A program made the translations under genes and the position numbers. The notes under the pieces are model-generated. The model was not told the DNA's origin, did not search any database, and saw only the letters and a list, made by a program, of their open reading frames with translations. From Bacillota bacterium (GTDB lineage: Bacteria > Bacillota > Bacilli > Alicyclobacillales > Alicyclobacillaceae), in the NCBI GenBank assembly GCA_021820805.1, contig JAKADF010000206.1, positions 1 to 6,408 on the forward strand: 6,408 bases of DNA, in the 5' to 3' direction. Shown here piece by piece: positions 1-5,503 of this stretch; within the stretch, counting starts at the first letter, position 1, and each line of letters opens with the position of its first letter.

Positions 1-80
1 TGATACGCTCGCCGAGTATTCCGGGAGTATTTGTTTTGGTTAGCGGAGAGAAAGGTATCCGCAAGTTCATGAGTGAGCAT
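1..80 (-). CDS. Tyrosine recombinase (phage/Xer-type integrase), N-terminal fragment
   Basis: Reading the minus strand from an ATG at 80-78 gives 26 codons with no stop to the window edge, so the gene continues to the left. The fragment has the pattern LADTFL, then six residues, then YSRNTRRAY. That matches the start of the N-terminal SAM-like core-binding domain of tyrosine recombinases (Phe-Leu ... Ser-x-Asn-Thr-x-Arg-Ala-Tyr). This domain grips the DNA arm sites, while the catalytic Arg-His-Arg-Tyr domain would lie outside the window. The ATG is preceded by GAGG (90-87 on the minus strand) with a 6-nt spacer. The frame extends upstream only to a TAG at 107-105, and the only other start there, a TTG at 98-96, has no SD. 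It is transcribed in the same direction as the flavin reductase but is separated from it by 155 bp containing a large inverted repeat. The call rests on 26 residues, so the subfamily (phage Int, XerC/D-like, transposon) is undetermined. Confidence 0.65.
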   Translation of the reverse strand, partial: MLTHELADTFLSANQNKYSRNTRRAY

Positions 81-89
81 GGATAACCT

Positions 90-200
90 CGTGTCCAAGA
101 TAATCTACGTTCTACTGCACAACAGCGTAGTCCTACATCCCTGAAAATTCGCGGATGATTTTCGATTTCCTTCAAGGTAACAATCATTATCTTGGACACG
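90..200. repeat. 15-bp perfect inverted repeat enclosing smaller hairpins
   Basis: CGTGTCCAAGATAAT at 90-104 is exactly complementary to ATTATCTTGGACACG at 186-200, with 81 bp between the arms. A second hairpin starts at the very next base: CTACG (105-109) pairs with CGTAG (126-130), and inside it CTG (115-117) pairs with CAG (123-125), with a 5-nt bulge on the left side. A third, GAAAAT (143-148) with ATTTTC (158-163), has a 9-nt loop. The whole can fold as a multibranched structure closed by a 15-bp stem. It lies immediately upstream of the recombinase start, and base 90 is shared with that gene's GAGG. No duplicated target bases flank the arms (ending CCT on the left, starting GAT on the right). 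It could be a recombination or attachment site, a small MITE-like remnant with terminal repeats, or a structured 5' leader of the recombinase. The sequence alone does not decide. Confidence 0.7.
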
Positions 201-235
201 GATCTGAAGATGATATATCCCTGACTAGGGTATTC

Positions 236-856
236 TTAAACTTCTGCGCGAAAAGTCTTCCCCAGTTCCTCGCTAAGTCTAAAATAATGACGAAAGTTAT
301 AAATAAGTGGACTCCAAGCAGATGTGTTAATGTGGGAGCCATCGAATACAATAGCCTCGTGAACATGGACGGTTACGACCTCTACTTCAATAACACCAAA
401 GCGTGTACTTTCTCCTGTCAGATGAATGTCGACAACTTTTGCCTCGATCTGTAGCGGACATTCATCGATCCGACTCGGTAGAATGTGGAGCGACCGAATA
501 GCAGTCAAACCAGACACCGCAAATTTGTCTTTCTCATAGCGGAATACCCCTCTCTTATAATCGGGGATTGGATTCGCTCCCGTGAACGGGGCCAGCGCTT
601 CGACATTCTGCCATAGTTCTGGACTTGGCACATTAACAACACATTCCCCATACTTCCGTAAGTTTGCAAGCCCATGCCCACCTTCACCGAGTCCAAGAAT
701 AATACGATTGCCAAGCGCCCATGCAGAGGACATTGGTGTAATGTTGCTTGAACCATCCTCATTGAGTGTCGTGAGCAGTATCACCGGCGTCCCAAAATAT
801 AATATTTTTGGATATACAATACAGGTTTTCGTTAATTCCTCTATACACTGCGTCAT
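236..856 (-). CDS. Flavin reductase-like flavoprotein (flavoredoxin/YdfE-type), 206 aa
   Basis: Predicted cytoplasmic FMN-binding protein of the flavin reductase-like split-barrel family (PF01613 type). These proteins use FMN for NAD(P)H-dependent reduction or bind it as flavoredoxins; the substrate here is unknown. Near the N-terminus is the run PKILYFGTPVILLTTLNEDG (about residues 16-35), then SNITPMSSAW (37-46), which is the usual FMN-phosphate side of the barrel. RIILGLGEGGHGLANLR follows, then VVNVP, all typical of the family. The start is set at 856 because GGGAGG lies 9 nt upstream (minus strand, over 871-866). The frame stays open up to an ATG at 925, but that one has no SD and would reach into the operator-like region. 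The length of about 206 aa fits the family. It is divergent from the ArsR-type regulator at 975, an arrangement that recalls B. subtilis ydfE/ydfF (from memory, not searched). Other-frame ORFs inside it are shadows. Confidence 0.82.
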   Translation of the reverse strand: MTQCIEELTKTCIVYPKILYFGTPVILLTTLNEDGSSNITPMSSAWALGNRIILGLGEGGHGLANLRKYGECVVNVPSPELWQNVEALAPFTGANPIPDYKRGVFRYEKDKFAVSGLTAIRSLHILPSRIDECPLQIEAKVVDIHLTGESTRFGVIEVEVVTVHVHEAIVFDGSHINTSAWSPLIYNFRHYFRLSEELGKTFRAEV

Positions 857-872
857 TTCGTTTGACCTCCCA

Positions 873-946
873 TATAGTTCGTCTGTTTCTCGTTCATTGT
901 AATGCGGTAAATATTCGATTATCATCGAACTATAAATGTATGTTCG
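873..946. promoter_or_regulatory. Operator-like CGAAC/GTTCG repeats between divergent genes
   Basis: The intergenic region holds several copies of the same half-site. CGAAC (926-930) and GTTCG (942-946) form a 21-bp imperfect palindrome with an 11-bp spacer. CGAACTATA (926-934) is also the exact reverse complement of TATAGTTCG (873-881). A further compact palindrome, GTTC-GTT-GAAC, lies at 964-974 just outside this span, abutting the regulator's start. The 926-946 palindrome overlaps a TATAAA (931-936) that could serve as the regulator's -10. ArsR-family proteins bind AT-rich dyads in their own promoters and often control a divergent neighbour, so these repeats are the natural operator candidates. 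The repeats are seen directly; the binding is inferred. Confidence 0.5.
896..901 (-). promoter_or_regulatory. Possible -10 box for the flavin reductase gene
   Basis: On the minus strand this reads TACAAT, one mismatch from the TATAAT consensus, about 40 nt upstream of the chosen start. The hexamer 17 bp further upstream is TGATAA, a poor -35. A weak -35 would be consistent with a regulated promoter, but the assignment is tentative. Confidence 0.25.
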
Positions 947-974
947 GTCATATCAGGATTGGAGTTCGTTGAAC

Positions 975-1676
975 ATGACTACACCTAATATCGTGGAAGT
1001 AGCTTCTTTAATCGGTGATACATCCAGGGCGGCGATACTAATGTGCCTGCTCGGAGGAAAGGCTTTGCCAGCTAGTGAACTTGCTCGTACGGCTCGGATC
1101 ACACCACAAACGGCTAGTTCACATCTTGCTAAAATGGTGGAAGGCGGGTTATTGGTCCATGAGTCGTATGGCCGCCATCGTTATTATCGTTTGGCAAACG
1201 CAGGGGTGGGCCAAGCCTTGGAGGCTCTTAATTCGATTGCTCCACAGAAACCAGTTCGTTCACTTTGGGAATCGGAACAATCAAAGGCTCTTCAATTTGC
1301 CCGTACGTGTTACGACCACATTGCTGGTGAAGTTGGCGTAGCTCTAACCGACAAGATGTTGGAGCTTGGACTGATTACAGAAGCGGATCGGGATTTCGTG
1401 GTGACAGATGATGGTGCCAAGTGGTTTAGAGACTTCGGCATTAACCTTAATGATATTGGGAGAGGGCGGCGCCACTTTGCTCGCCAGTGTTTGGACTGGA
1501 GTGAACGTCGGCACCATATGGCAGGAGCCCTTGGAGCAGCAGTTACAAGTCGGTTGTTTGATCTTGAGTGGATCGTTCGAATTCCTGGTGGGCGCGCTGT
1601 TCGTGTTACGAATAGTGGTTTTGGTGGGTTCAAACGAGAACTTGAAATTTCATTAACCTCAATCAACACAAAGTAA
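975..1676 (+). CDS. ArsR-family winged-helix transcriptional regulator with long C-terminal domain (YdfF-like), 233 aa
   Basis: DNA-binding repressor-type protein. Residues about 5-75 form an ArsR winged helix: a helix with DTSRAAIL, the recognition segment LPASELARTARITPQTASSH (31-50), LAKMVEGGLL (51-60), and the wing SYGRHRYYRL (64-73). ArsR/SmtB proteins are usually about 100-120 aa. This one has roughly 140 more residues, including CLDWSERRHHMAGALGAA (172-189) and RAVRVTNSGF (207-216). That tail recurs in a group of longer ArsR-like regulators and may bind a ligand or mediate dimerisation. No CxC metal site of the arsenic/cadmium type is visible; the cysteines are C24, C112 and C172. The start at 975 is chosen because GGAG (961-964) lies 10 nt upstream; an in-frame ATG at 936 has no SD and lies in the putative operator. 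Likely targets are its own promoter and the divergent flavin reductase. The inducer is unknown. Confidence 0.85.
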   Translation: MTTPNIVEVASLIGDTSRAAILMCLLGGKALPASELARTARITPQTASSHLAKMVEGGLLVHESYGRHRYYRLANAGVGQALEALNSIAPQKPVRSLWESEQSKALQFARTCYDHIAGEVGVALTDKMLELGLITEADRDFVVTDDGAKWFRDFGINLNDIGRGRRHFARQCLDWSERRHHMAGALGAAVTSRLFDLEWIVRIPGGRAVRVTNSGFGGFKRELEISLTSINTK

Positions 1677-1856
1677 TCCTAAAGTGTAAACTTAGCGCCT
1701 ATCGTGTACTGATGGTATCTTCATCCAGCCAATTTCCTATTTTGGAGCGTATATCGGCTGTACCCCATGGTAGCCCGGCTGAACCAAGTAGAATGATGTA
1801 TCTAAATGAGTTCGAAAAGCTTCTTCAAGGATGATGTGAATATGATCCAATTTAAT

Positions 1857-1889
1857 AATTTGTTTTCACGCAGTAGTCAAAAACAAATT
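1857..1889. repeat. 10-bp perfect inverted repeat, possible weak bidirectional terminator or operator
   Basis: AATTTGTTTT (1857-1866) and AAAACAAATT (1880-1889) are perfect complements around a 13-nt loop. On the plus strand the right arm runs into TTTTTCTT. That resembles a Rho-independent terminator for the regulator transcript, but the stem has only one GC pair and would be weak. It could equally be a protein-binding palindrome upstream of the hydrolase. Confidence 0.4.
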
Positions 1890-1952
1890 TTTCTTAAATT
1901 CCTACGTAAAATTCCTTTCGAGTCATTGAGCAGTTTTAACCATCACTAAGAT

Positions 1953-1958
1953 TATAAT
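1953..1958 (+). promoter_or_regulatory. Possible -10 box for the MBL-fold hydrolase
   Basis: A perfect TATAAT about 65 nt upstream of the GTG start in very AT-rich DNA. The best -35-like hexamer, TTGAGC (1926-1931), leaves a 21-bp spacer, longer than the optimal 17, so either the promoter is weak or activated, or the -35 is elsewhere. Confidence 0.3.
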
Positions 1959-2023
1959 ACCTATAGATAGATTGAGATTAAATTCAGTAATAGAAATATG
2001 AAAAATGTAGAGGAGAAATACAA

Positions 2024-2848
2024 GTGCAAAAATACATTTGTACCACATGTGGGACTGAGTATCCATTGTTATCGGAACCACCGAAAAAATGTGTTATATG
2101 CAATGAGGAACGCCAGTATGTTAATCCCAACGGTCAAACATGGACAACATTAGAAACAATGCGCGCAAACAATACATATAAAAACGAAATTCTTTATGAG
2201 GAAAAAGGTTTGTATGGCATCACTACGAAACCCAGTTTCGCTATAGGCCAAACGGCTTACCTAGTTCAAGACGAAGGATTTAATCTTCTTTGGGACTGCA
2301 TTACATATCTGGATGATACGACATTGGCTGAAGTTAGACGTTTAGGAGGATTGCAAGCAATTGCACTATCCCATCCTCATTACTATTCAGCTCAGGTGGA
2401 ATGGGCAGAGGCATTGAATGTGCCAATTTATATTCATGAGGATGATAAGGAATGGGTAGTGCAACCTAGTAAAAATATTCAATTTTGGTCGGGTGAGGCA
2501 TTACAACTGGCAAAGGGTCTTACACTTCATCGCCTTGGAGGACATTTTAAAGGCGGAACAGTCCTTCATTGGGAAAACGGATACGATGAACGAGGGGTAC
2601 TCCTTACAGGAGATATAATTCAAGTGGTTGCGGATCGTAAATGGGTAAGTTTCATGTACAGCTACCCAAATCTCATTCCTTTGCCTGCCAAAAAGGTTGC
2701 TGAGATTTCGGAGAAGGTTTCAGTGCTTAAGTTTGACCGCATATATCATGCTTTCCATCGTGTAGTGGGTGAAAATGCAAAGGAATGTGTTCAGAAATCC
2801 GCTGAAAGGTATATTTATGCTATCGAGGGAAGATTATTTTCAACATAA
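2024..2848 (+). CDS. MBL-fold metallo-hydrolase with N-terminal rubredoxin-like zinc ribbon, 274 aa
   Basis: Predicted cytoplasmic hydrolase-fold protein. The N-terminus has a four-cysteine knuckle (C6-x2-C9 and C23-x2-C26; YICTTCGTEYP at 4-14, CVICNE at 23-28), typical of a rubredoxin-like or zinc-ribbon module binding one Zn or Fe. The rest is a metallo-beta-lactamase fold: SHPHYYSA (116-123) at the metal motif, LGGHFKGGT (171-179) with H174, LLTGDII (193-199) with D197, and YHAFHR (241-246) supplying a late histidine. The usual HxHxDH is changed to HxHYYS, so the Asp and His of the second metal site are absent and a single-metal site is expected. I recall similar SHPHYYS sequences in uncharacterised MBL proteins. 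The GTG start is supported by AGGAG (2011-2015) 8 nt upstream. There is no signal peptide. The substrate cannot be predicted. The exporter follows after 145 bp and could be partly co-transcribed. Confidence 0.85.
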   Translation: MQKYICTTCGTEYPLLSEPPKKCVICNEERQYVNPNGQTWTTLETMRANNTYKNEILYEEKGLYGITTKPSFAIGQTAYLVQDEGFNLLWDCITYLDDTTLAEVRRLGGLQAIALSHPHYYSAQVEWAEALNVPIYIHEDDKEWVVQPSKNIQFWSGEALQLAKGLTLHRLGGHFKGGTVLHWENGYDERGVLLTGDIIQVVADRKWVSFMYSYPNLIPLPAKKVAEISEKVSVLKFDRIYHAFHRVVGENAKECVQKSAERYIYAIEGRLFST

Positions 2849-2946
2849 CGGATAATGGGTGTGTTATAGATATTTTACGTCCTTTTTTCCTTTTTAAATT
2901 CTCTTATTTAGCTATCTTTCCAACAAGAAAATAGGTGAGTAAAGTC

Positions 2947-2976
2947 ATGCACGAAGAACAGGCACACCTCTTTTGA
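2947..2976 (+). CDS. Putative 9-residue leader peptide upstream of the MFS exporter
   Basis: ATG at 2947 opens a 9-codon frame reading MHEEQAHLF and ending in TGA (2974-2976). It has its own good SD, AGGTGAG (2933-2939), 7 nt upstream, matching the anti-SD end of 16S rRNA. The stop codon is 17 nt before the exporter's ATG and falls in the loop of a hairpin that includes the beginning of the exporter's SD. Short ORFs placed this way control macrolide, phenicol and lincosamide resistance genes by drug-induced ribosome stalling. Here the gene downstream is a drug-type MFS exporter. The peptide matches no leader I know (it is not the mef(A) or ermC sequence). An alternative is simple translational coupling by reinitiation. 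The ORF and SD are seen directly; the regulatory role is inferred. Confidence 0.5.
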   Translation: MHEEQAHLF

Positions 2977-2983
2977 AAAGGGG
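2967..2983 (+). promoter_or_regulatory. Hairpin overlapping the leader stop codon and the exporter SD
   Basis: CCTCTTT (2967-2973) pairs with AAAGGGG (2977-2983) through seven base pairs, one of them a U-G wobble, leaving UGA as the loop. The 3' arm takes up the first bases of the purine run AAAAGGGGGGAGGG (2976-2989) that is the exporter's SD. In an alternative pairing, CCTC (2967-2970) pairs with GAGG (2985-2988), masking the SD core instead. A ribosome on the last leader codons would open either structure. No T-run follows the hairpin, so a transcription terminator is unlikely. Confidence 0.45.
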
Positions 2984-2993
2984 GGAGGGATCT

Positions 2994-4232
2994 ATGAATA
3001 GTATTAATTTGCTACGTGTCAACTACGATTATCGAAACCTTTTGCTAGCTTCGATAGGAAGTCAATTTGGAAATTGGTTTAACGAAGTAGCTCTCGCCCA
3101 AGTTACCCTGACCATAACTCATTCTTCAATCGCGATGGGTTTTGTGCTTCTTTGTCGTTCCTTACCCAGTGTTTTACTTAGTCCTTTTGTGGGTCCATTG
3201 GTAGATAAATTCCCCAAAAGAACAATTTTATTGTGGACTGACTCAATTCGAGCTGTATTTGCACTTTCGCTGTCGTTATCCGTGTTAATTCATATGAGCT
3301 TCGTTCTTTATATTGTGTCTTTCTTGATGGGTATCGCGGGAATTCTGTTTAATCCAGCTCGTAATGCGGTTGTACCGCTTATCGTCACAGGTGAAGAACT
3401 AGTGATAGCAAATGCATTGGAATCACAGACTTCAGGATTAATACAAATCGTTGGTGCAACCTTAGGCGGAATAGTATCTGTCACTGTTGGCCCGATAGCT
3501 TGTTTTGCAGTGAATGCAACGTCGTATCTCTGGTCAGCTTGGCATATTCGAAAGTGTCACTGGAGCGAAGTTAGCAGTACTGTAGGAGCCGAAGCGTACA
3601 CTCAGTCGCTTAAAACTGGATTTCATGAAGTACTCTGTAACAATGTTGTAAGAACCATCGTAATTATTGGTATCAGTTGGGGGCTTGCGGGTGGCGGTTA
3701 CTACATACTTATCCCTGTTTTAGGTCAACAAGTTTATAACATGGGTGGATTAGGCATAGGACTACTATACGTTGTTGATGGTATGGGTGTGTTAATTGGC
3801 GCATTTTTTGTGAATCAGTTTGTTGGTGAAAACCGTTTTCGCGCGGTCTTCTTCTATGGTTTGGCTTACGTGACGCAAGCACTTTTCTTTGCTCTTTTGA
3901 CGCAATTTACTGTTTTTTTCTTTGGAGCAATCATGCTTTTACTTATGCGGATAAGCTCGGGGATCATAATCCCCCTGGATACATATATTTTGCAGATTAG
4001 TACACCTGTCGCTGTTCGGGGTCGAGTATTTGCTTTACATGGATCTACTTATGGTGGGTTCATGCAACTATCGTACGCTTTCATGGGGCTGTTTCTTTCC
4101 AGATTCGGAGTCCCAATAGTTGGTTTAGCTATCGGAATTATGTCACTCATATGTGGTGTAACCTGGTTGGCACAGTTTAAGGTACTTTACGGTAGAATCC
4201 GAGAAAATGAATATCAAACAGCCGAGGTGTAG
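2994..4232 (+). CDS. MFS exporter, DHA3/EntS-MefA-like, 412 aa
   Basis: Integral membrane secondary transporter of the major facilitator superfamily, expected to have 12 transmembrane segments and to export a small molecule using the proton gradient. The first half shows NLLLASIGSQFGNWFNEVA (15-33), the motif-A loop GPLVDKFPKR (67-76) between helices 2 and 3, a WTDSIRAV segment (81-88), and FNPARNAVVPLI (119-130), characteristic of the MFS_3 group that includes enterobactin exporter EntS and macrolide exporter Mef. Hydrophobic helices continue to about residue 395, with a loop around 190-215 separating the halves. The length of about 410 aa is normal. The start at ATG 2994 is supported by the very strong GGGGGGAGGG directly before it. 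An in-frame TTG at 2973 lies upstream of that SD and is rejected. The leader ORF and hairpin upstream suggest inducible translation. The gene is followed within 43 bp by an acetyltransferase, probably in the same transcript. The substrate is unknown; drug export is a reasonable guess only. Confidence 0.87.
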   Translation: MNSINLLRVNYDYRNLLLASIGSQFGNWFNEVALAQVTLTITHSSIAMGFVLLCRSLPSVLLSPFVGPLVDKFPKRTILLWTDSIRAVFALSLSLSVLIHMSFVLYIVSFLMGIAGILFNPARNAVVPLIVTGEELVIANALESQTSGLIQIVGATLGGIVSVTVGPIACFAVNATSYLWSAWHIRKCHWSEVSSTVGAEAYTQSLKTGFHEVLCNNVVRTIVIIGISWGLAGGGYYILIPVLGQQVYNMGGLGIGLLYVVDGMGVLIGAFFVNQFVGENRFRAVFFYGLAYVTQALFFALLTQFTVFFFGAIMLLLMRISSGIIIPLDTYILQISTPVAVRGRVFALHGSTYGGFMQLSYAFMGLFLSRFGVPIVGLAIGIMSLICGVTWLAQFKVLYGRIRENEYQTAEV

Positions 4233-4275
4233 GTTGGTTTCCAAGAGTTACAAGGCAAATGAGGGGGTGATTAAA

Positions 4276-4782
4276 GTGCCAATTGAGTCGAAAAGATTAA
4301 AATTCCGTTTATACCGCGATGAGGACTTTGACTTTCTGGTTTCTATGCTGTCAGATCCCGAAATGGTTCGATTTATTGGTAATGGTCAGGTAAGAGATCG
4401 AGAAGGTGCAAAAAGGTTTTTAGATTGGATTTACAGCACCTATGAAAATGGTTCGGATATGGGGCTAATGATTCTTATGAATAAAAACGAAAATGTTCCC
4501 ATTGGACACGCTGGACTTGTACCGCAAAAAATAGAGGGCAGAAAGGAAATTGAAATCGGTTATTGGATTTCCCACAGGTATTGGAGACAGGGATATGCGA
4601 CTGAATCAGCATTGGCTCTTAGGAATTACGGAAGCCATCAGCTCGGGATACAGCGGTTTATATCATTAATACAACCAGGAAACATTGCATCCCGAAGAGT
4701 GGCAGAGATAATTGGGATGTCGGTGGAAAAAGAAATCATACTAGCTGGACAAGATGTATGCCTGTATTCAATTTTTTGTTAA
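4276..4782 (+). CDS. GNAT N-acetyltransferase, RimJ/RimL (Acetyltransf_3) type, 168 aa
   Basis: Cytoplasmic acetyl-CoA-dependent acetyltransferase, acting on an amino group of a protein N-terminus or small molecule; the substrate is not predictable. The opening ESKRLKFRLYRDEDFDFL (4-21) is the standard RimL-like beginning (R-L-x-L-R-x, then D-x-D-D/F). Residues 92-118 carry the core EIGYWISHRYWRQGYATESA, with the acetyl-CoA loop R-Q-G-Y-A (104-108). NIASRRVAEIIGM (136-148) is the usual late Asn-x-x-Ser-x-x-Val segment. The GTG at 4276 is preferred because GAGGGGGTGA (4261-4270) sits 5 nt upstream, and the resulting length is typical. The frame is open further upstream to an ATG at 4207 inside the exporter gene, which would add 23 residues unlike the family. 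The 43-bp gap to the exporter suggests an operon, as in export-plus-modification resistance pairs (inferred). Confidence 0.85.
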   Translation: MPIESKRLKFRLYRDEDFDFLVSMLSDPEMVRFIGNGQVRDREGAKRFLDWIYSTYENGSDMGLMILMNKNENVPIGHAGLVPQKIEGRKEIEIGYWISHRYWRQGYATESALALRNYGSHQLGIQRFISLIQPGNIASRRVAEIIGMSVEKEIILAGQDVCLYSIFC

Positions 4783-4808
4783 AAATTTCCGATGAGTGTG
4801 TTTATGAA

Positions 4809-4823
4809 GCCTTTATATAAGGC
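4809..4823. repeat. Small palindrome in the spacer before the glycolipid-binding gene
   Basis: GCCTT (4809-4813) and AAGGC (4819-4823) flank TATAT. There is no T-run after it, so it is not a clear terminator. It sits about 15 bp upstream of a TATAAT and could be a protein-binding site. Confidence 0.3.
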
Positions 4824-4838
4824 GTTATACCTCATAGT

Positions 4839-4844
4839 TATAAT
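4839..4844 (+). promoter_or_regulatory. Possible -10 box for the glycolipid-binding gene
   Basis: A perfect TATAAT 55 nt upstream of the ATG at 4900, in the 117-bp gap after the first acetyltransferase. No good -35 hexamer lies at 16-18 bp (the nearest T-rich one, TTTATA at 4812-4817, is 21 bp away). The downstream pair may therefore have its own promoter or be read through from the exporter operon. Confidence 0.3.
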
Positions 4845-4899
4845 TTCTGATATTCGTGCTCGACGTTGAAGAGTGATTCCTGTAAGGAGCCTTGCTATC

Positions 4900-5442
4900 A
4901 TGCAATCTGTATTATGGTCACGAGTTGACGGCAACGGAATGGAATATTGTGAAGTTAACACCAAGCCTTTTACCACCCTTAGAGGTCAAGTAGTTGCTCA
5001 ACTCAATGGCAACCCTATTTCAGTTTTTTATAGCGTTGAATGTGAGGATAATGGAGCGACGCATTTCGTCGAATTGACGTTAAGAAGTAATGGACAACAG
5101 AATAACCTTTCACTAATACGTACCATGAAAGATGGCTGGCTTTGTAATGGATATGAATTGGAGGATTTTCGTGGAGTAAAAGATATTGAGTTGGGGATCA
5201 CTCCATCTACAAATATGTTGCCGATTAACCGTTTCCATCTATCACCTGGGGACAGTGTGAATTTTACGGCAGTATGGATTAGATTTCCTGATTTAACTCT
5301 TGCTCCGCTAGAGCAAAAATACACATGCATTAATTCAAAGACTTATTTGTACCAATCTATCGGAAGTGGTTATGAAGCGAAAATAGATGTCGATCACGAT
5401 GGGATAGTGATTAATTATGAGCATGAGTGGAAACGGGTGTAG
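4900..5442 (+). CDS. Putative glycolipid-binding family protein (PF06475 type), 180 aa
   Basis: The protein fits the putative glycolipid-binding family typified by Pseudomonas aeruginosa PA1994, whose fold resembles lipoprotein localisation factors; the biological role is unknown. Hallmarks in order are WSRVDGNGMEYCEV (6-19), RGQVVAQLNGNPISVFYSVE (28-47), DGWLCNGYEL (78-87), KDIELGITPSTNMLPINR (94-111), WIRFPDLTLAPLEQKYT (126-142), YLYQS (149-153), and the C-terminal VDHDGIVINYEHEWKR (164-179). The length and motif order match the family from end to end. The start at 4900 is supported by AAGGAG (4884-4889) 10 nt upstream; an in-frame GTG at 4873 lies before that SD. There is no signal peptide, so it is probably cytoplasmic. 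The gene lies between two acetyltransferase genes on the same strand. The family assignment is from recognition of the motif pattern; the function is not established. Confidence 0.82.
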   Translation: MQSVLWSRVDGNGMEYCEVNTKPFTTLRGQVVAQLNGNPISVFYSVECEDNGATHFVELTLRSNGQQNNLSLIRTMKDGWLCNGYELEDFRGVKDIELGITPSTNMLPINRFHLSPGDSVNFTAVWIRFPDLTLAPLEQKYTCINSKTYLYQSIGSGYEAKIDVDHDGIVINYEHEWKRV

Positions 5443-5503
5443 TTATCTTTAATTATTATCTGTTGCCTGGGTCAAAATTTAATTGGAAAAAAGGGGAGTG
5501 ACC

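Larger units (their letters stand above)
1677..2023. other. 347-bp intergenic region without a convincing gene
   Basis: Between the regulator and the MBL hydrolase I see no supported gene. The first half (1680-1840) has more balanced composition and short open stretches on both strands. One is 1712-1834 (+), 40 codons from ATG to TGA but without an SD. Another is 1699-1824 (-), about 41 codons without a start, ending in a protein-like run IRSKIGNWLDEDT. These may be remnants of a decayed gene or chance. The second half (1840-2010) is very AT-rich and holds a palindrome, a short direct repeat (AAATTCCT at 1896-1903 and 1909-1916) and a TATAAT. Confidence 0.6.

Noticed and set aside
3..86. Plus-strand C-terminal fragment of an upstream gene ending in TAA at 84-86
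   Set aside because: The frame is open only over this short stretch and resembles nothing, whereas the minus strand of the same bases gives a clear recombinase N-terminus with an SD.
90..200. Intrinsic terminator for the flavin reductase transcript
   Set aside because: The arms are 81 nt apart and no T-run follows on the minus strand, so the structure does not look like a Rho-independent terminator.
155..454. Plus-strand open frame of about 100 codons at the left
   Set aside because: It runs antisense into the well-supported flavin reductase gene, has no SD, and its translation resembles no protein.
2876..2895. Terminator after the hydrolase, from the T-rich run TTTTTTCCTTTTT
   Set aside because: No convincing GC-rich stem precedes the pyrimidine tract, so termination there cannot be supported.
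4779..4976. Minus-strand frame of 65 codons over the gap before the glycolipid-binding gene
   Set aside because: It overlaps the start of a strongly supported gene, has no recognisable motif, and covers a region with plus-strand promoter and SD signals.
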